DNA of 19,858 nt from Pseudomonadales bacterium (GTDB taxonomy: Bacteria > Pseudomonadota > Gammaproteobacteria > Pseudomonadales > Azotimanducaceae): the NCBI GenBank assembly GCA_007128525.1, contig SKXG01000008.1, forward strand, positions 1 to 19,858. The letters run 5' to 3'. Below are positions 7,766-15,867 of this stretch, in pieces. Position 1 is the first letter of the stretch. Every line of letters begins with the position of its first letter. A program made the position numbers and the translations under genes. A model generated the notes under the pieces. That model ran no database searches. It saw only the letters and a list, made by a program, of their open reading frames with translations, and was not told where the DNA came from.

Positions 7766-8380
7766 TCAGCCGGGGGTCTGGCGGTCGGCAAATAGCTTGC
7801 GCGTCCAGGTCCAGGTGTAATCGATCCCAGATGCCAGCACCAGCGCCGCTACCAACAGTATCAACCAGGGGTAAATGATCCAGTAAACCAGGGCGCTGAG
7901 ATAGGGTATCTCGGCCAGCGCGATCAGGATGCCAATCAGCAGACTGATCTGCAGCGCCGTATTCACTTTGCTGAGCATGGTCGGCGCCACCTGTATCGGG
8001 CCAACCAACCAGCGATACAGCCCGGCACCGAACAGGATCAATGCATCGCGACCGAGTGCAAGCACGACGAGCCACAAGGGCAAGTGCTGCTGCACTGTCA
8101 GAGTCACGAACAACACGCCGATCAGTAACTTGTCGGCCAGCGGATCCAGTGTTGCCCCCACCCGGGTGAAGGCCTGCAGCCGCCGCGCCAGCCAGCCATC
8201 GAGCGCATCGGACAGCCCAGCTATGGCCACCAGGATCAGCGCCACGAGATAGTGCTGCAGCCACAGGTACCAGGCCGTCGGCAGAACCAGCAGCACGCGC
8301 AACACAGTAATCAGATTGGGCAACTGACGCAGCAATGGCGCCCACTTCCCGGTCTTGGCACGAATTTCGGAGGCCGGCAT
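7766..8380 (-). CDS. CDP-alcohol phosphatidyltransferase family protein
   Basis: Integral membrane enzyme of 204 residues that moves a phosphatidyl group from a CDP-linked lipid to an alcohol. The family signature D-x2-D-G-x2-A-R-x8-G-x3-D-x3-D is intact, running from DALDGWLARR to GATLDPLADK (about residues 58-84). Hydrophobic segments occur before it, right after it and through the C-terminal half, giving roughly five or six membrane helices. The arrangement is closest to PgsA-like glycerol-3-phosphate or cardiolipin-synthase-type members, but the alcohol acceptor cannot be read from sequence. The canonical pgsA commonly lies near uvrC, so this may be a second enzyme. It starts 5 bp after the DUF2066 gene and precedes hda by 13 bp. 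Confidence 0.88.
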   Translation of the reverse strand: MPASEIRAKTGKWAPLLRQLPNLITVLRVLLVLPTAWYLWLQHYLVALILVAIAGLSDALDGWLARRLQAFTRVGATLDPLADKLLIGVLFVTLTVQQHLPLWLVVLALGRDALILFGAGLYRWLVGPIQVAPTMLSKVNTALQISLLIGILIALAEIPYLSALVYWIIYPWLILLVAALVLASGIDYTWTWTRKLFADRQTPG

Positions 8381-8385
8381 CCGTG

Positions 8386-9639
8386 TCAGCCCTGCCAGTC
8401 CAGCTGTAACAGGTCATTGGTCCAGTATTGGATGTTCGTAGACGGAGGCCCGGTTTGCAGGCGTCCATCATAGGTCAGCAGCTCAAGCAAGCGATCCGGC
8501 GCCGCCTGCGTACGCAATCTCAGCTGCAGCTGATCGCCCTGAACGGCCACGACATCGAGCTCATCAATGAAATCAAAATCGCCCAGGTGCCGCATCAGTG
8601 CACCATAGGCTCTGAGGTCAATGATGCCGCCAACCTGCAGCTGTATGTGTTCCGCATCGCCCGGATAGATGGCGAAGCGGGCGAACAGGGTATCAGCGAC
8701 GGCATCAAGCGCCTGTCGTCCGATCAGCGTCTGGTCATGGGTCTCGAACACGAAGCTCTGGGTCTGATCGCCCAGGCGGAATTGCCAGTCCGTCATCCAG
8801 CCTTCGGTCGGCGTCGGGCTGACGCGACCCAGCAGTACGGCATTCGCGCCAAGCTGCCCTGCCACCGACATCAGTTGTTCCCAGTCCTGATTCCAGACCA
8901 TGGCCACGGATACCAGTGCCCGACCGTCTTCGCCACGCAGCTCAGCCGGATCCGGAAACTGCACCGGCAACGCCCGCTCAGCCGCACGCTGGCGCAGCGC
9001 AAAACCCAGCTCACGGCCCTGCTCTGCCGTCAACAGCCGGCGGCGCAGACCGTCATCGTGCGCCACCAGGACCAAAATCCGCGGCCGGTTGGCGGTCCAC
9101 ATCGGCAGCCGCGCTTCACGGATCAGCTGATGCACTTCGCCCGGCACGAAGCGCATTTCCAGCTTGAGCGCCGGCGCCGGTGGTGGCTCCCAGACCAGAT
9201 CCGGGGCCCCGGCCGCCTGTACCTGCTGTGCCCGTACCGCTTCCGTGACCGGCACGCCCGGCGCATCGCCGGTGCGATACTGAGACTGATCGAAATAGCG
9301 TTCCGGCGTCGACAGGGCTTGACGCACGGCCGGCAACATGGGGACGTCTTTCAGGCCGGTGATCCGGGTCAGCACCTGCAGCAGGCCAATTTCGGCAGCG
9401 GCCCTTTGCTCCGCGGCACTTTGATCGAGCACACCCACACTGATGCGGAAAGGATCCAGCTCTTCCGCCACGGCAATGCGTGGCAACAACAGAAAGCCGA
9501 CGGCCAACAGCAAGGCACAGAGCCACACCCACGGATACAAAGCTCCCGCTGGAGCCTCCCCGGGTACAAAACAGGAGCCGGCCGCCTGCTTCGCGACCGA
9601 CTGACCACTTCTGACAGATTCCGTGACAGCCATGAACAT
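8386..9639 (-). CDS. DUF2066 domain-containing exported protein
   Basis: A 417-residue protein matching the DUF2066 family, which is found beside purM and hda in gammaproteobacteria and has no established function. An N-terminal region of about 30 polar residues precedes a hydrophobic export segment (WVWLCALLLAVGFLLLP, about 37-54) ending near AVAEELDPF. This predicts a periplasmic or membrane-anchored protein. Conserved-looking stretches are RISVGVLDQSAAEQRAAAEI and ERYFDQSQYR, then a domain around LVLVAHDDGLRRRLL and a C-terminal segment YGALMRHLGDFDFIDELDVV. The start at 9639 (or ATG 9633) gives an unusually long n-region; a later start closer to the hydrophobic segment is possible. It is the first gene of the minus-strand operon and diverges from purM. 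Confidence 0.8.
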   Translation of the reverse strand: MFMAVTESVRSGQSVAKQAAGSCFVPGEAPAGALYPWVWLCALLLAVGFLLLPRIAVAEELDPFRISVGVLDQSAAEQRAAAEIGLLQVLTRITGLKDVPMLPAVRQALSTPERYFDQSQYRTGDAPGVPVTEAVRAQQVQAAGAPDLVWEPPPAPALKLEMRFVPGEVHQLIREARLPMWTANRPRILVLVAHDDGLRRRLLTAEQGRELGFALRQRAAERALPVQFPDPAELRGEDGRALVSVAMVWNQDWEQLMSVAGQLGANAVLLGRVSPTPTEGWMTDWQFRLGDQTQSFVFETHDQTLIGRQALDAVADTLFARFAIYPGDAEHIQLQVGGIIDLRAYGALMRHLGDFDFIDELDVVAVQGDQLQLRLRTQAAPDRLLELLTYDGRLQTGPPSTNIQYWTNDLLQLDWQG

Positions 9640-9750
9640 CGATCTGAAATTGTTGGATCAGTGTAACCGATTCGATCGCCTCGCGCGGCCCCTGAACGCG
9701 GGACCTCTGGTAGACTGCGCGCCCTGTCCCCGAGCGAATGCGGAAGCCCC

Positions 9751-10815
9751 ATGAGCCGACAACTGACGTACAAGGATGCCGGTGTCAACATTGATGCCGG
9801 CAACGAACTGGTGCAGCGCATCAAACCGGCAGCGGCGCGGACCCGACGCCCGGAAATGCTGGGTGGCATTGGCGGCTTTGCCGGCCTGATGCGCCTGCCC
9901 GCTGGCTACGACCGGCCGGTGCTGGTCAGCGGCACTGATGGTGTGGGCACCAAGCTGCGGCTTGCCATTCGCCACAACCGGCACGACCACATCGGCCAGG
10001 ATCTGGTGGCCATGTGCGTCAATGACGTCCTGGTCACCGGGGCCGAGCCTCTGCTGTTCCTCGATTACTACGCCACCAGCCGGCTGGATGTCGACGTTGC
10101 AGCGCGCGTGGTTGAGGGCATCGCGGCAGCCTGCGAGCTGGCCGGGTGCAGCCTGGCCGGCGGTGAAACCGCAGAGATGCCCGGCATGTATCACGACGGC
10201 GACTACGACCTGGCCGGCTTCTGCGTCGGCGTGGTCAACGAAGACGCCATCATCGATGGCACCACCCTGGCACCTGGCCAGAAGCTCATCGGCCTGGCAT
10301 CCAGCGGCGCCCACTCCAACGGTTACTCGCTAATCAACCGCCTGCTAGACGAGCAGGGCGACGGCATCTCTCCTAACCTGATCGATCAACTGCTTGAGCC
10401 AACCCGGCTCTATGTGCGCAGCATTCTGGCCCTGCTGAAACAGGTGCCTGTGCATGGCATGTCGCATATCACCGGCGGGGGGCTGCTGGAAAACCTGCCA
10501 CGTATGTTCCGCGGCGCTGACCTGGCGGCGCGAATTGATCTGGACAGCTGGCAACGACCGGACCTGTTTAACGTGCTGCAGCAGGCCGGCAACATAGCCG
10601 AGCTGGAAATGCTGCGCACCTTCAACTGTGGCCTGGGCTTTGTCGTGGTCGTTGATGCCACAGACGAAGACCGGGCGCTGGCGCTGCTGCGTGAAGCCGG
10701 TGAAACCGCATGGACCGCCGGCGAACTGGTGGCCCTGCCGGCCGACCCGGAATCGGTGTCCGTAGCAGCCGGTGAACTGCTGCTCTGGGACGGGCCCAGC
10801 CACCGGCTTGGCTGA
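9751..10815 (+). CDS. purM: Phosphoribosylformylglycinamidine cyclo-ligase (AIR synthetase)
   Basis: PurM converts formylglycinamidine ribonucleotide to aminoimidazole ribonucleotide with ATP in purine synthesis. The 354-residue protein is family length. It has the amino-terminal block [24 protein letters not shown], the nucleotide-binding [33 protein letters not shown], the [11 protein letters not shown] block, [16 protein letters not shown] and the C-terminal [14 protein letters not shown]. The ATG at 9751 is preceded by a weak GGAAG. purN often follows purM in gammaproteobacteria, but here the next gene is dcd on the opposite strand 12 bp away, so purM appears to be a single-gene unit. No purine riboswitch-like or clear PurR-like structure was seen upstream. 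Confidence 0.97.
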   Translation: MSRQLTYKDAGVNIDAGNELVQRIKPAAARTRRPEMLGGIGGFAGLMRLPAGYDRPVLVSGTDGVGTKLRLAIRHNRHDHIGQDLVAMCVNDVLVTGAEPLLFLDYYATSRLDVDVAARVVEGIAAACELAGCSLAGGETAEMPGMYHDGDYDLAGFCVGVVNEDAIIDGTTLAPGQKLIGLASSGAHSNGYSLINRLLDEQGDGISPNLIDQLLEPTRLYVRSILALLKQVPVHGMSHITGGGLLENLPRMFRGADLAARIDLDSWQRPDLFNVLQQAGNIAELEMLRTFNCGLGFVVVVDATDEDRALALLREAGETAWTAGELVALPADPESVSVAAGELLLWDGPSHRLG

Positions 10816-10827
10816 ACGGTCTGGCCG

Positions 10828-11394
10828 TCAGGCTTTGGGCAGCGTGACGCCCCGCTGTCCCAGATACTTGCCGCCCCGGTCTTTGTAGGTGACTTCGCAG
10901 CGTTCATCCGACTGGAAGAACAGCATCTGTGCCACGCCTTCATTGGCATAGATCTTCGCCGGCAGGTTTGTGGTGTTGGAGAATTCCAGCGTCACATGCC
11001 CTTCCCATTCCGGCTCAAGCGGCGTCACGTTGACGATGATGCCGCAGCGCGCATAGGTCGACTTGCCCAGGCAGACCGTCAGCACGTCTTCCGGAATCCG
11101 GAAGTACTCGATGGTGCGTGCCAGTGCAAAAGAGTTTGGCGGAATGATGCAGACGTCGTTCTGAATGTCGACGAAACTCCGGTCATCGAAAGCCTTGGGG
11201 TCCACCACTGCGGAGTAGATGTTGGTGAACACCTTGAATTCATCCGCGCAACGCACGTCATAGCCATAACTCGAGGTGCCGTAGGAAATCAGCTTGCGGT
11301 CTCCATCGAGACGGACCTGACCGGGTTCAAACGGCTCGATCATGCCGTGTTCGAGCGCCATCTTTCTGATCCAGCGGTCCGATTTGATCGTCAT
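10828..11394 (-). CDS. dcd: dCTP deaminase
   Basis: Dcd deaminates dCTP to dUTP, which dUTPase turns into dUMP for thymidylate synthesis. The 188-residue protein matches the family length. It contains the N-terminal block [13 protein letters not shown], the conserved SSYGYDVR (41-48), KSTYAR (111-116) and the catalytic glutamate E137 in HVTLEFSN. The glycine-rich [17 protein letters not shown] forms the C-terminal phosphate-contact lid. It is the second gene after mrp on the minus strand, 54 bp downstream, and converges with purM. The lone E. coli-like trimeric monofunctional Dcd is expected rather than the bifunctional archaeal type; that is inferred from length and motif similarity. Confidence 0.97.
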   Translation of the reverse strand: MTIKSDRWIRKMALEHGMIEPFEPGQVRLDGDRKLISYGTSSYGYDVRCADEFKVFTNIYSAVVDPKAFDDRSFVDIQNDVCIIPPNSFALARTIEYFRIPEDVLTVCLGKSTYARCGIIVNVTPLEPEWEGHVTLEFSNTTNLPAKIYANEGVAQMLFFQSDERCEVTYKDRGGKYLGQRGVTLPKA

Positions 11395-11431
11395 CGATCC
11401 TGTTTCCTTAGCAGTGTGTCGGTGAACAAGC

Positions 11432-11450
11432 GGGCCCGAAAATCGGGCTC
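11432..11450 (-). other. Hairpin at the mrp-dcd junction
   Basis: GCCCGA (11434-11439) and TCGGGC (11443-11448) form a 6-bp stem with a 3-nt loop, extendable by a G-U and a G-C pair. It overlaps the mrp stop codon. No T-run follows on the minus strand, so complete termination before dcd is unlikely; a processing or partial-attenuation role is possible. Confidence 0.3.
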
Positions 11451-12495
11451 AGCCCAGGTTGATACTCGGACGTGCCGGCTGCTCGCCGGCCAGCGCCCAG
11501 AGTCGTGCGGCGAGGTGCCGAGCCGCGTCGCGATACAGGGCGGCCACTTCGCCATCCGGTTGCTCTGCAACGGTCGGCCGGCCGGCGTCGGTCTGGGTCC
11601 GGATGTCTGATGCCAACGGCAGGCTGCCCAGCAGGACGGTCTGGTAGTCGCGGGCGATGCGCTCACCGCCGCCACTGCCGAAAATGTGGCTGGTGTGACC
11701 ACAGTTTGGACAGATGTGCAGCGCCATGTTTTCGACCACACCCAGCACCGGCACATTGACCTTGCGGAACATCTCGACACCCTTGCTGGCGTCCTGCAAT
11801 GCCAGATCCTGCGGCGTCGTTACGATGACGGCGCCAGCCACAGCGGCCTTCTGCGCCAGCGTCAGCTGTATGTCGCCCGTGCCGGGCGGCATGTCTACGA
11901 TCAGGTAGTCCAGATCGTTCCACAAGGTCTGACCCAGCATCTGCTGCAGTGCTCCCGATGCCATGGGGCCACGCCAGACCATCGGGGTTTCCTTGGTCAC
12001 CAGGAAGCTCATCGACATGGCCTGCAGACCATGGGCTTCAATGGGGATGAAATATTTGCCGTCGGCCACCTCCGGCTTCTTCCCGGCGGGCACGCCCAGC
12101 ATGATGCCGACACTGGGACCATAGATGTCCGCATCCAGCAACCCGACCCGGGCGCCTTCATGCGCCAGTGCCAGCGCCAGGTTCACGGCTGTCGTCGACT
12201 TGCCGACACCACCCTTGCCGGACGCCACAGCGACGATGTTGCGGACACCCTGAACACCCTGCCCGGCACTGAGTGACGGTGGCTCAAAACTGACCTCCAA
12301 CGCCACCTGCTGCCCGGTAAAGTCGGACAGCTCGGCGATCCAGCGCTCTCGCAGCCCCAGCGCCGGATAACCCAGGCTCAACTGCACCTGCAGTCCGGCA
12401 TCACTTCGGGTGGCACTGCGCAGTGCGCCGAGCTCGCCCCAGCTCAGACCCAGATAGGGATCGACGAAGGACTCAGGCCCGTGGTCCGTGGTCAT
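11449..12495 (-). CDS. apbC: Iron-sulfur cluster carrier protein ApbC/Mrp
   Basis: Mrp/ApbC is a cytoplasmic P-loop ATPase that binds and delivers [4Fe-4S] clusters to apoproteins. From the ATG at 12495 the product is 348 residues. An N-terminal MIP18/DUF59-like domain (about 1-75, ending at the FTGQQVALEV region) leads into the deviant Walker A motif ASGKGGVGKST (about 91-101), then DADIYGPS, MPPGTGD and the Fe-S-binding CPNC pair at about 262 and 265. The frame is open to an ATG at 12591, but that stretch runs through a likely promoter -10 and into a repeat unit, so 12495 is preferred. It diverges from metG and is followed by dcd. Confidence 0.95.
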   Translation of the reverse strand: MTTDHGPESFVDPYLGLSWGELGALRSATRSDAGLQVQLSLGYPALGLRERWIAELSDFTGQQVALEVSFEPPSLSAGQGVQGVRNIVAVASGKGGVGKSTTAVNLALALAHEGARVGLLDADIYGPSVGIMLGVPAGKKPEVADGKYFIPIEAHGLQAMSMSFLVTKETPMVWRGPMASGALQQMLGQTLWNDLDYLIVDMPPGTGDIQLTLAQKAAVAGAVIVTTPQDLALQDASKGVEMFRKVNVPVLGVVENMALHICPNCGHTSHIFGSGGGERIARDYQTVLLGSLPLASDIRTQTDAGRPTVAEQPDGEVAALYRDAARHLAARLWALAGEQPARPSINLG

Positions 12496-12522
12496 ATCAG
12501 TTACCGATGGAAGTGAGCGCGC

Positions 12523-12528
12523 ATTATG
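12523..12528 (-). promoter_or_regulatory. Putative mrp -10 element
   Basis: On the minus strand these bases read CATAAT, a five-of-six match to TATAAT, within the context TTTTTGCATAATGCGC. Transcription would start near 12516, leaving a leader of about 20 nt before the ATG at 12495. No good -35 hexamer is seen at normal spacing. Confidence 0.35.
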
Positions 12529-12548
12529 CAAAAACCCGGCCCGCAAGG

Positions 12549-12554
12549 TATAGT
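12549..12554 (+). promoter_or_regulatory. Putative metG -10 element
   Basis: TATAGT is a five-of-six match to the consensus -10. The -35 region (about 12526-12531, ATGCAA) is weak and overlaps the mrp -10 on the opposite strand, so the two divergent promoters would compete. Transcription from here would place the whole 22-bp repeat array in the metG 5' untranslated leader, about 130 nt long. Confidence 0.35.
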
Positions 12555-12575
12555 CGCCGCCTTTCAACGGGGCCA

Positions 12576-12705
12576 ACAGCCCTGAGTTCATATAGAGACA
12601 GCCCTGAGCTCATATAGAGACAGCCCTGAGCTCATATAGAGACAGCCCTGAGCTCATATAGAGACAGCCCTGAGCGCACATAGAGACAGCCATGAGTGCA
12701 CAGAG
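12576..12705 (+). repeat. 22-bp tandem repeat array in the metG leader
   Basis: Five 22-bp units lie head to tail at 12576, 12598, 12620, 12642 and 12664, with a sixth degenerate copy from 12686. The consensus unit is ACAGCCC, then TGAGCTCA, then TATAGAG. Units 2-4 are identical, unit 1 has GAGTTC, unit 5 has GAGCGCACATAG, and unit 6 has GAGTGCACAGAG. In unit 6 the CTG of ACAGCCCTG has become the metG ATG, so each upstream unit looks like a copy of the metG ribosome-binding region with CTG for ATG. TGAGCTCA is an 8-bp palindrome in units 2-4. A TAG stop occurs in every reading frame across the array, so it is not coding on this strand. Confidence 0.97.
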
Positions 12706-14719
12706 AAACATTCTGGTCACCAGCGCCCTGCCCAACGCCAATGGTTCCATCCATCTCGGGCATCTGCTGGAGCACATTCAGACCGATATCTGGGTCCGCT
12801 TCCAGCGTATGCGCGGTCATCGCTGCATCTACGTCTGTGCCGACGACACCCATGGCACGGCGACCATGCTCAAGGCCGAACAGGAGGGCATCACGCCCGA
12901 AGCCCTGATCGAGCGTGTGCGTGCCGAGCATGTGCAGGATTTTCAGGGTTTCCTGATCGCACATGACAACTACTACTCGACGCACTCCGACGAGAACCAG
13001 CGCCACGTCGAGGAGATCTATCGCAAGCTCGACACGCGCGGCTACATCTTTACCAAGTCTGTCGAGCAGCTCTATGATCCGGAACGCGGTTTGTTTCTGG
13101 CCGACCGCTTCGTCAAGGGCATCTGTCCGAGCTGCGGCGCCGATGACCAGTACGGCGACAACTGCGAACAGTGCGGCGCCACCTACGAAGCCACCGAGCT
13201 GAAATCGCCGCGCTCAACGATCTCCGGCGCCACGCCGGTTCTGAAGAGCTCCGAACACTACTTTTTCGACCTGCCGCAGTTCGCCGACATGCTGCGCACC
13301 TGGACCCGCAGCGGCACGCTGCAACCTGAGGTGGCCAACAAACTTGCCGAGTGGCTCGATGGTGGACTGCGCGCCTGGGACATCAGCCGTGATGCGCCCT
13401 ACTTCGGCTTTTTGATTCCAGGCACCACCGACAAGTATTTCTATGTCTGGATGGATGCCCCGATCGGCTACATGGCGAGCTTTGACAACCTGTGTCAGCG
13501 CAGCAACGAGCTGAATTTCGATGACTACTGGGCGGAAGGCTCTGACGCCGAGGTGCACCACTTCATTGGCAAGGACATCATCAATTTTCATGCCCTGTTC
13601 TGGCCTGCCGTGCTGGAAGGCTCCGATCACCGCAAGCCGACCCGCATACACACGCACGGCTTCGTTACCGTTGACGGCACCAAGATGTCGAAGTCGCGTG
13701 GCACTTTCATCAATGCCGCCACCTACCTCGAGCACCTGACGCCGGAGTATCTGCGCTATTACTACGCCAGCAAACTCAATGGCACGGTCGATGATGTCGA
13801 CATCAGTCTGGACGATTTCGTCCAGCGCGTGAACTCGGACCTGGTCGGCAAGGTCGTCAACATCGCCAGCCGCTGCGCCGGGTTTATCCAGAAAGGCAGC
13901 GACGGCCGGCTTGGCAGCCACATACACGACGAAGCGCTGTGGCTGGACTTCCGCAAGGCCGTAGAGCCGATCGCGGCGCATTACGAGAAAGGCAACTTTG
14001 CGCGTGCCGTGCGCGAGATTGCCGCACTGGCCGATCGAGCCAATCAGTACATAGCCGGCCATGCGCCCTGGACGCTGGCCAAGGATCCGGCCAATGCACA
14101 GCTGGTCCAGGACATCTGCACCCAGGGCCTCAACCTGTTCCGGGTACTCATTGGCCTGCTCAAGCCGATCCTGCCGGCCACAGCGGAGAAGAGCGAAGCC
14201 TTCCTGAACATACCGCCGCTGACCTGGCCCCACCTGGAAGATTTCCTGGTGGAACACCGGATCAACAGCTTCCAGCCTCTGCTGACGCGGCTCGAACGCA
14301 AGCAGCTTGATGCACTGATCGAGGCATCCAGAGAGACCGCAGCACCGGCCAGTGCCGACGGTGGCACACCAGATGCTGAGGACACCTCGACGCTGATCGA
14401 CTTCGACACCTTCGCCCAGGTCGATCTGCGCGTTGCCCGGATCGTGGCGGCGGAAACCATCGACGGCGCCGACAAGTTGCTGCGCCTGCAGCTTGATCTG
14501 GGCGGCGACCAGTGCCAGGTGCTCGCCGGCATCAAGCCAGCCTATCCGGATCCGCAGGCTCTGGTCGGCCGGCTGACGGTGGTCGTGGCCAACCTGAAAC
14601 CGCGCAAGATGAAGTTTGGCGAGAGTCAGGGCATGGTGCTCGCTGCAGGTCCGGGCGGAAAGGATCTGTTCCTGCTGTCTCCGGACAGTGGCGCAGAACC
14701 GGGCATGCCGGTGCAGTGA
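12692..14719 (+). CDS. metG: Methionyl-tRNA synthetase
   Basis: MetG charges initiator and elongator tRNA-Met with methionine in the cytoplasm. The 675-residue protein has the E. coli-type domain order. The class I HIGH-equivalent HLGH lies near residues 21-24. A zinc-binding knuckle with CPSCG and CEQCG lies at about 145-161. The KMSKS motif ([10 protein letters not shown]) follows near 330-340, then an alpha-helical anticodon-binding domain. A C-terminal OB-fold tRNA-binding/dimerisation domain occupies about 570-675 ([20 protein letters not shown], then [18 protein letters not shown]). The start codon is inside the last degenerate 22-bp repeat, with AGAGACAGCC before the ATG providing a modest ribosome-binding site. 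rnfA begins 46 bp downstream on the same strand, so readthrough is possible. Confidence 0.97.
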   Translation: MSAQRNILVTSALPNANGSIHLGHLLEHIQTDIWVRFQRMRGHRCIYVCADDTHGTATMLKAEQEGITPEALIERVRAEHVQDFQGFLIAHDNYYSTHSDENQRHVEEIYRKLDTRGYIFTKSVEQLYDPERGLFLADRFVKGICPSCGADDQYGDNCEQCGATYEATELKSPRSTISGATPVLKSSEHYFFDLPQFADMLRTWTRSGTLQPEVANKLAEWLDGGLRAWDISRDAPYFGFLIPGTTDKYFYVWMDAPIGYMASFDNLCQRSNELNFDDYWAEGSDAEVHHFIGKDIINFHALFWPAVLEGSDHRKPTRIHTHGFVTVDGTKMSKSRGTFINAATYLEHLTPEYLRYYYASKLNGTVDDVDISLDDFVQRVNSDLVGKVVNIASRCAGFIQKGSDGRLGSHIHDEALWLDFRKAVEPIAAHYEKGNFARAVREIAALADRANQYIAGHAPWTLAKDPANAQLVQDICTQGLNLFRVLIGLLKPILPATAEKSEAFLNIPPLTWPHLEDFLVEHRINSFQPLLTRLERKQLDALIEASRETAAPASADGGTPDAEDTSTLIDFDTFAQVDLRVARIVAAETIDGADKLLRLQLDLGGDQCQVLAGIKPAYPDPQALVGRLTVVVANLKPRKMKFGESQGMVLAAGPGGKDLFLLSPDSGAEPGMPVQ

Positions 14720-14765
14720 CGGCCTGCGCTGTCCAAGCCGGTCACCCGAAACATGGAGAGGGCCG

Positions 14766-15344
14766 ATGCTGGATCTGCTGCTACTACTGATCGGCGCGAT
14801 CCTGATCAACAACTTCGTGCTGGTGCAGTTCCTGGGGCTGTGCCCCTTCACCGGCGTGTCGCGCTCGTTCGAAAACGCCGTAGCAATGAGCACGGCCACC
14901 GCTTTCGTTCTGACCCTGGCCGCAGCAGTGAGCCATGTGCTGTATCACGCGGTGCTGGTGCCGCTGGACCTGGCATATCTGCGCATCATTGCGTTCATCG
15001 TTGTCATAGCGGCGCTGGTACAGCTGACGGAACTCTATGTCCGGGCCACCAGCCCGGTGCTGTATCAGGCACTCGGCATTTACCTGCCGCTGATCACCAC
15101 CAACTGTGCCGTGCTCGGGCTGGCGCTGCTTGCCTTGAATCTCGAGCTCAGTTTCGTCGCCACTCTGGTCTACGCCTGTGGCGCCGCGCTGGGGTTCAGC
15201 CTGGTACTGGCCCTGTTCGCCGCGTTGCGGGAGCAGCTGGTGGAAGAGCGCCTGCCCAGAGCCTTTCGTGGAGCGCCCATCACGCTTATCACGGCCGGCC
15301 TGATGTCGCTGGGGTTTATGGGCTTTCAGGGCATGGGAGGTTGA
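14766..15344 (+). CDS. rnfA: Rnf electron transport complex subunit RnfA (RsxA)
   Basis: Integral membrane subunit of the Rnf complex, which moves electrons between ferredoxin and NADH linked to ion translocation; in E. coli the homologous Rsx complex reduces SoxR. The ATG at 14766, preceded by GGAGAGG, gives 192 residues, near the usual 193. The N-terminus [20 protein letters not shown] and the conserved [14 protein letters not shown] are diagnostic. Six membrane helices are visible. [10 protein letters not shown] in the middle is the RnfA/RnfE-type half-site cysteine motif. An in-frame extension upstream to 14616 lies inside metG and is rejected. It is first in the rnfABCDGE operon; rnfB starts 1 bp after its stop. 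Confidence 0.97.
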   Translation: MLDLLLLLIGAILINNFVLVQFLGLCPFTGVSRSFENAVAMSTATAFVLTLAAAVSHVLYHAVLVPLDLAYLRIIAFIVVIAALVQLTELYVRATSPVLYQALGIYLPLITTNCAVLGLALLALNLELSFVATLVYACGAALGFSLVLALFAALREQLVEERLPRAFRGAPITLITAGLMSLGFMGFQGMGG

Positions 15345-15345
15345 C

Positions 15346-15867
15346 GTGCTGGCTGCGACACTGACGCTGGCCCTGATCGGACTGACACTGGGCTTGATGC
15401 TGAGCCTGGCGCACCGGCGCTGGCCGCCCAACGAATCCGAGCTGGTGCAGGCCATCGACGCCCGGCTGCCGCAGACGCAGTGCGCGCAATGTGGCTACCC
15501 CGGTTGCCTGCCCTATGCCCGCGCCATTGCCAATGGTGAAGCCATAAACAAGTGCCCGCCTGGCGGCGACGAGACCATTAACGCGCTGGCCAGGCTGCTT
15601 GGCCGTGAGGCGCTGCCACTTGACGGCAGCCTGAAGCCGGCACCCAACCAGGTGGCGGTGATCGATGAAAGCCGCTGCATTGGCTGTGCGCGCTGCCTGC
15701 CGGCCTGCCCGGTCGACGCCATCGTTGGTGCGCCACGCCAGATGCATACGGTGATTGAAGCGCAGTGCACGGGCTGCGAGCTGTGCCTGCCACCCTGTCC
15801 GGTGGACTGCATTGAACTGGTTCCGACCACGCAGCTGAGCGAGGCCTGGACATGGCCGAAACCCTGA
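15346..15867 (+). CDS. rnfB: Rnf electron transport complex subunit RnfB (RsxB)
   Basis: Membrane-anchored iron-sulfur subunit that accepts or donates electrons in the Rnf complex. The start is GTG at 15346, one base after rnfA. The 173-residue protein has an N-terminal membrane helix (about 1-20), a four-cysteine Fe-S motif in TQCAQCGYPGC with C in NKCPPGGDE, and two [4Fe-4S] ferredoxin motifs, CIGCARCLPACPVD and CTGCELCLPPCPVD. It is a little shorter than E. coli RsxB (192), mainly at the C-terminus. The last 16 bp overlap rnfC, which suggests translational coupling. Confidence 0.96.
   Translation: MLAATLTLALIGLTLGLMLSLAHRRWPPNESELVQAIDARLPQTQCAQCGYPGCLPYARAIANGEAINKCPPGGDETINALARLLGREALPLDGSLKPAPNQVAVIDESRCIGCARCLPACPVDAIVGAPRQMHTVIEAQCTGCELCLPPCPVDCIELVPTTQLSEAWTWPKP

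Noticed and set aside
10816..10832. Hairpin between purM and dcd as a bidirectional terminator
   Set aside because: Only a short, bulged stem (ACGG/CCGT) overlapping the dcd stop, with no T-run on either strand.
12576..12691. N-terminal extension of MetG or an upstream peptide from CTG codons in the repeats
   Set aside because: The unit length of 22 shifts the frame each time, and the one in-frame CTG (12626) meets TAG within 12 codons.
12555..12691. T-box or methionine riboswitch in the metG leader
   Set aside because: The leader is made almost wholly of the 22-bp repeat; no T-box sequence, SAM-type core or terminator/antiterminator pair is visible.
12576..12705. CRISPR array
   Set aside because: The units are directly adjacent with no spacers, and no cas gene is present.
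14616..14765. Extended N-terminus of RnfA
   Set aside because: The extension lies mostly within metG, and the ATG at 14766 has a good ribosome-binding site and gives the family N-terminus.
13214..14899. Long open frame (561 codons) antisense to metG
   Set aside because: It is a shadow of the GC-rich metG codon pattern. The translation has no recognisable domain, and metG matches its family along its full length.
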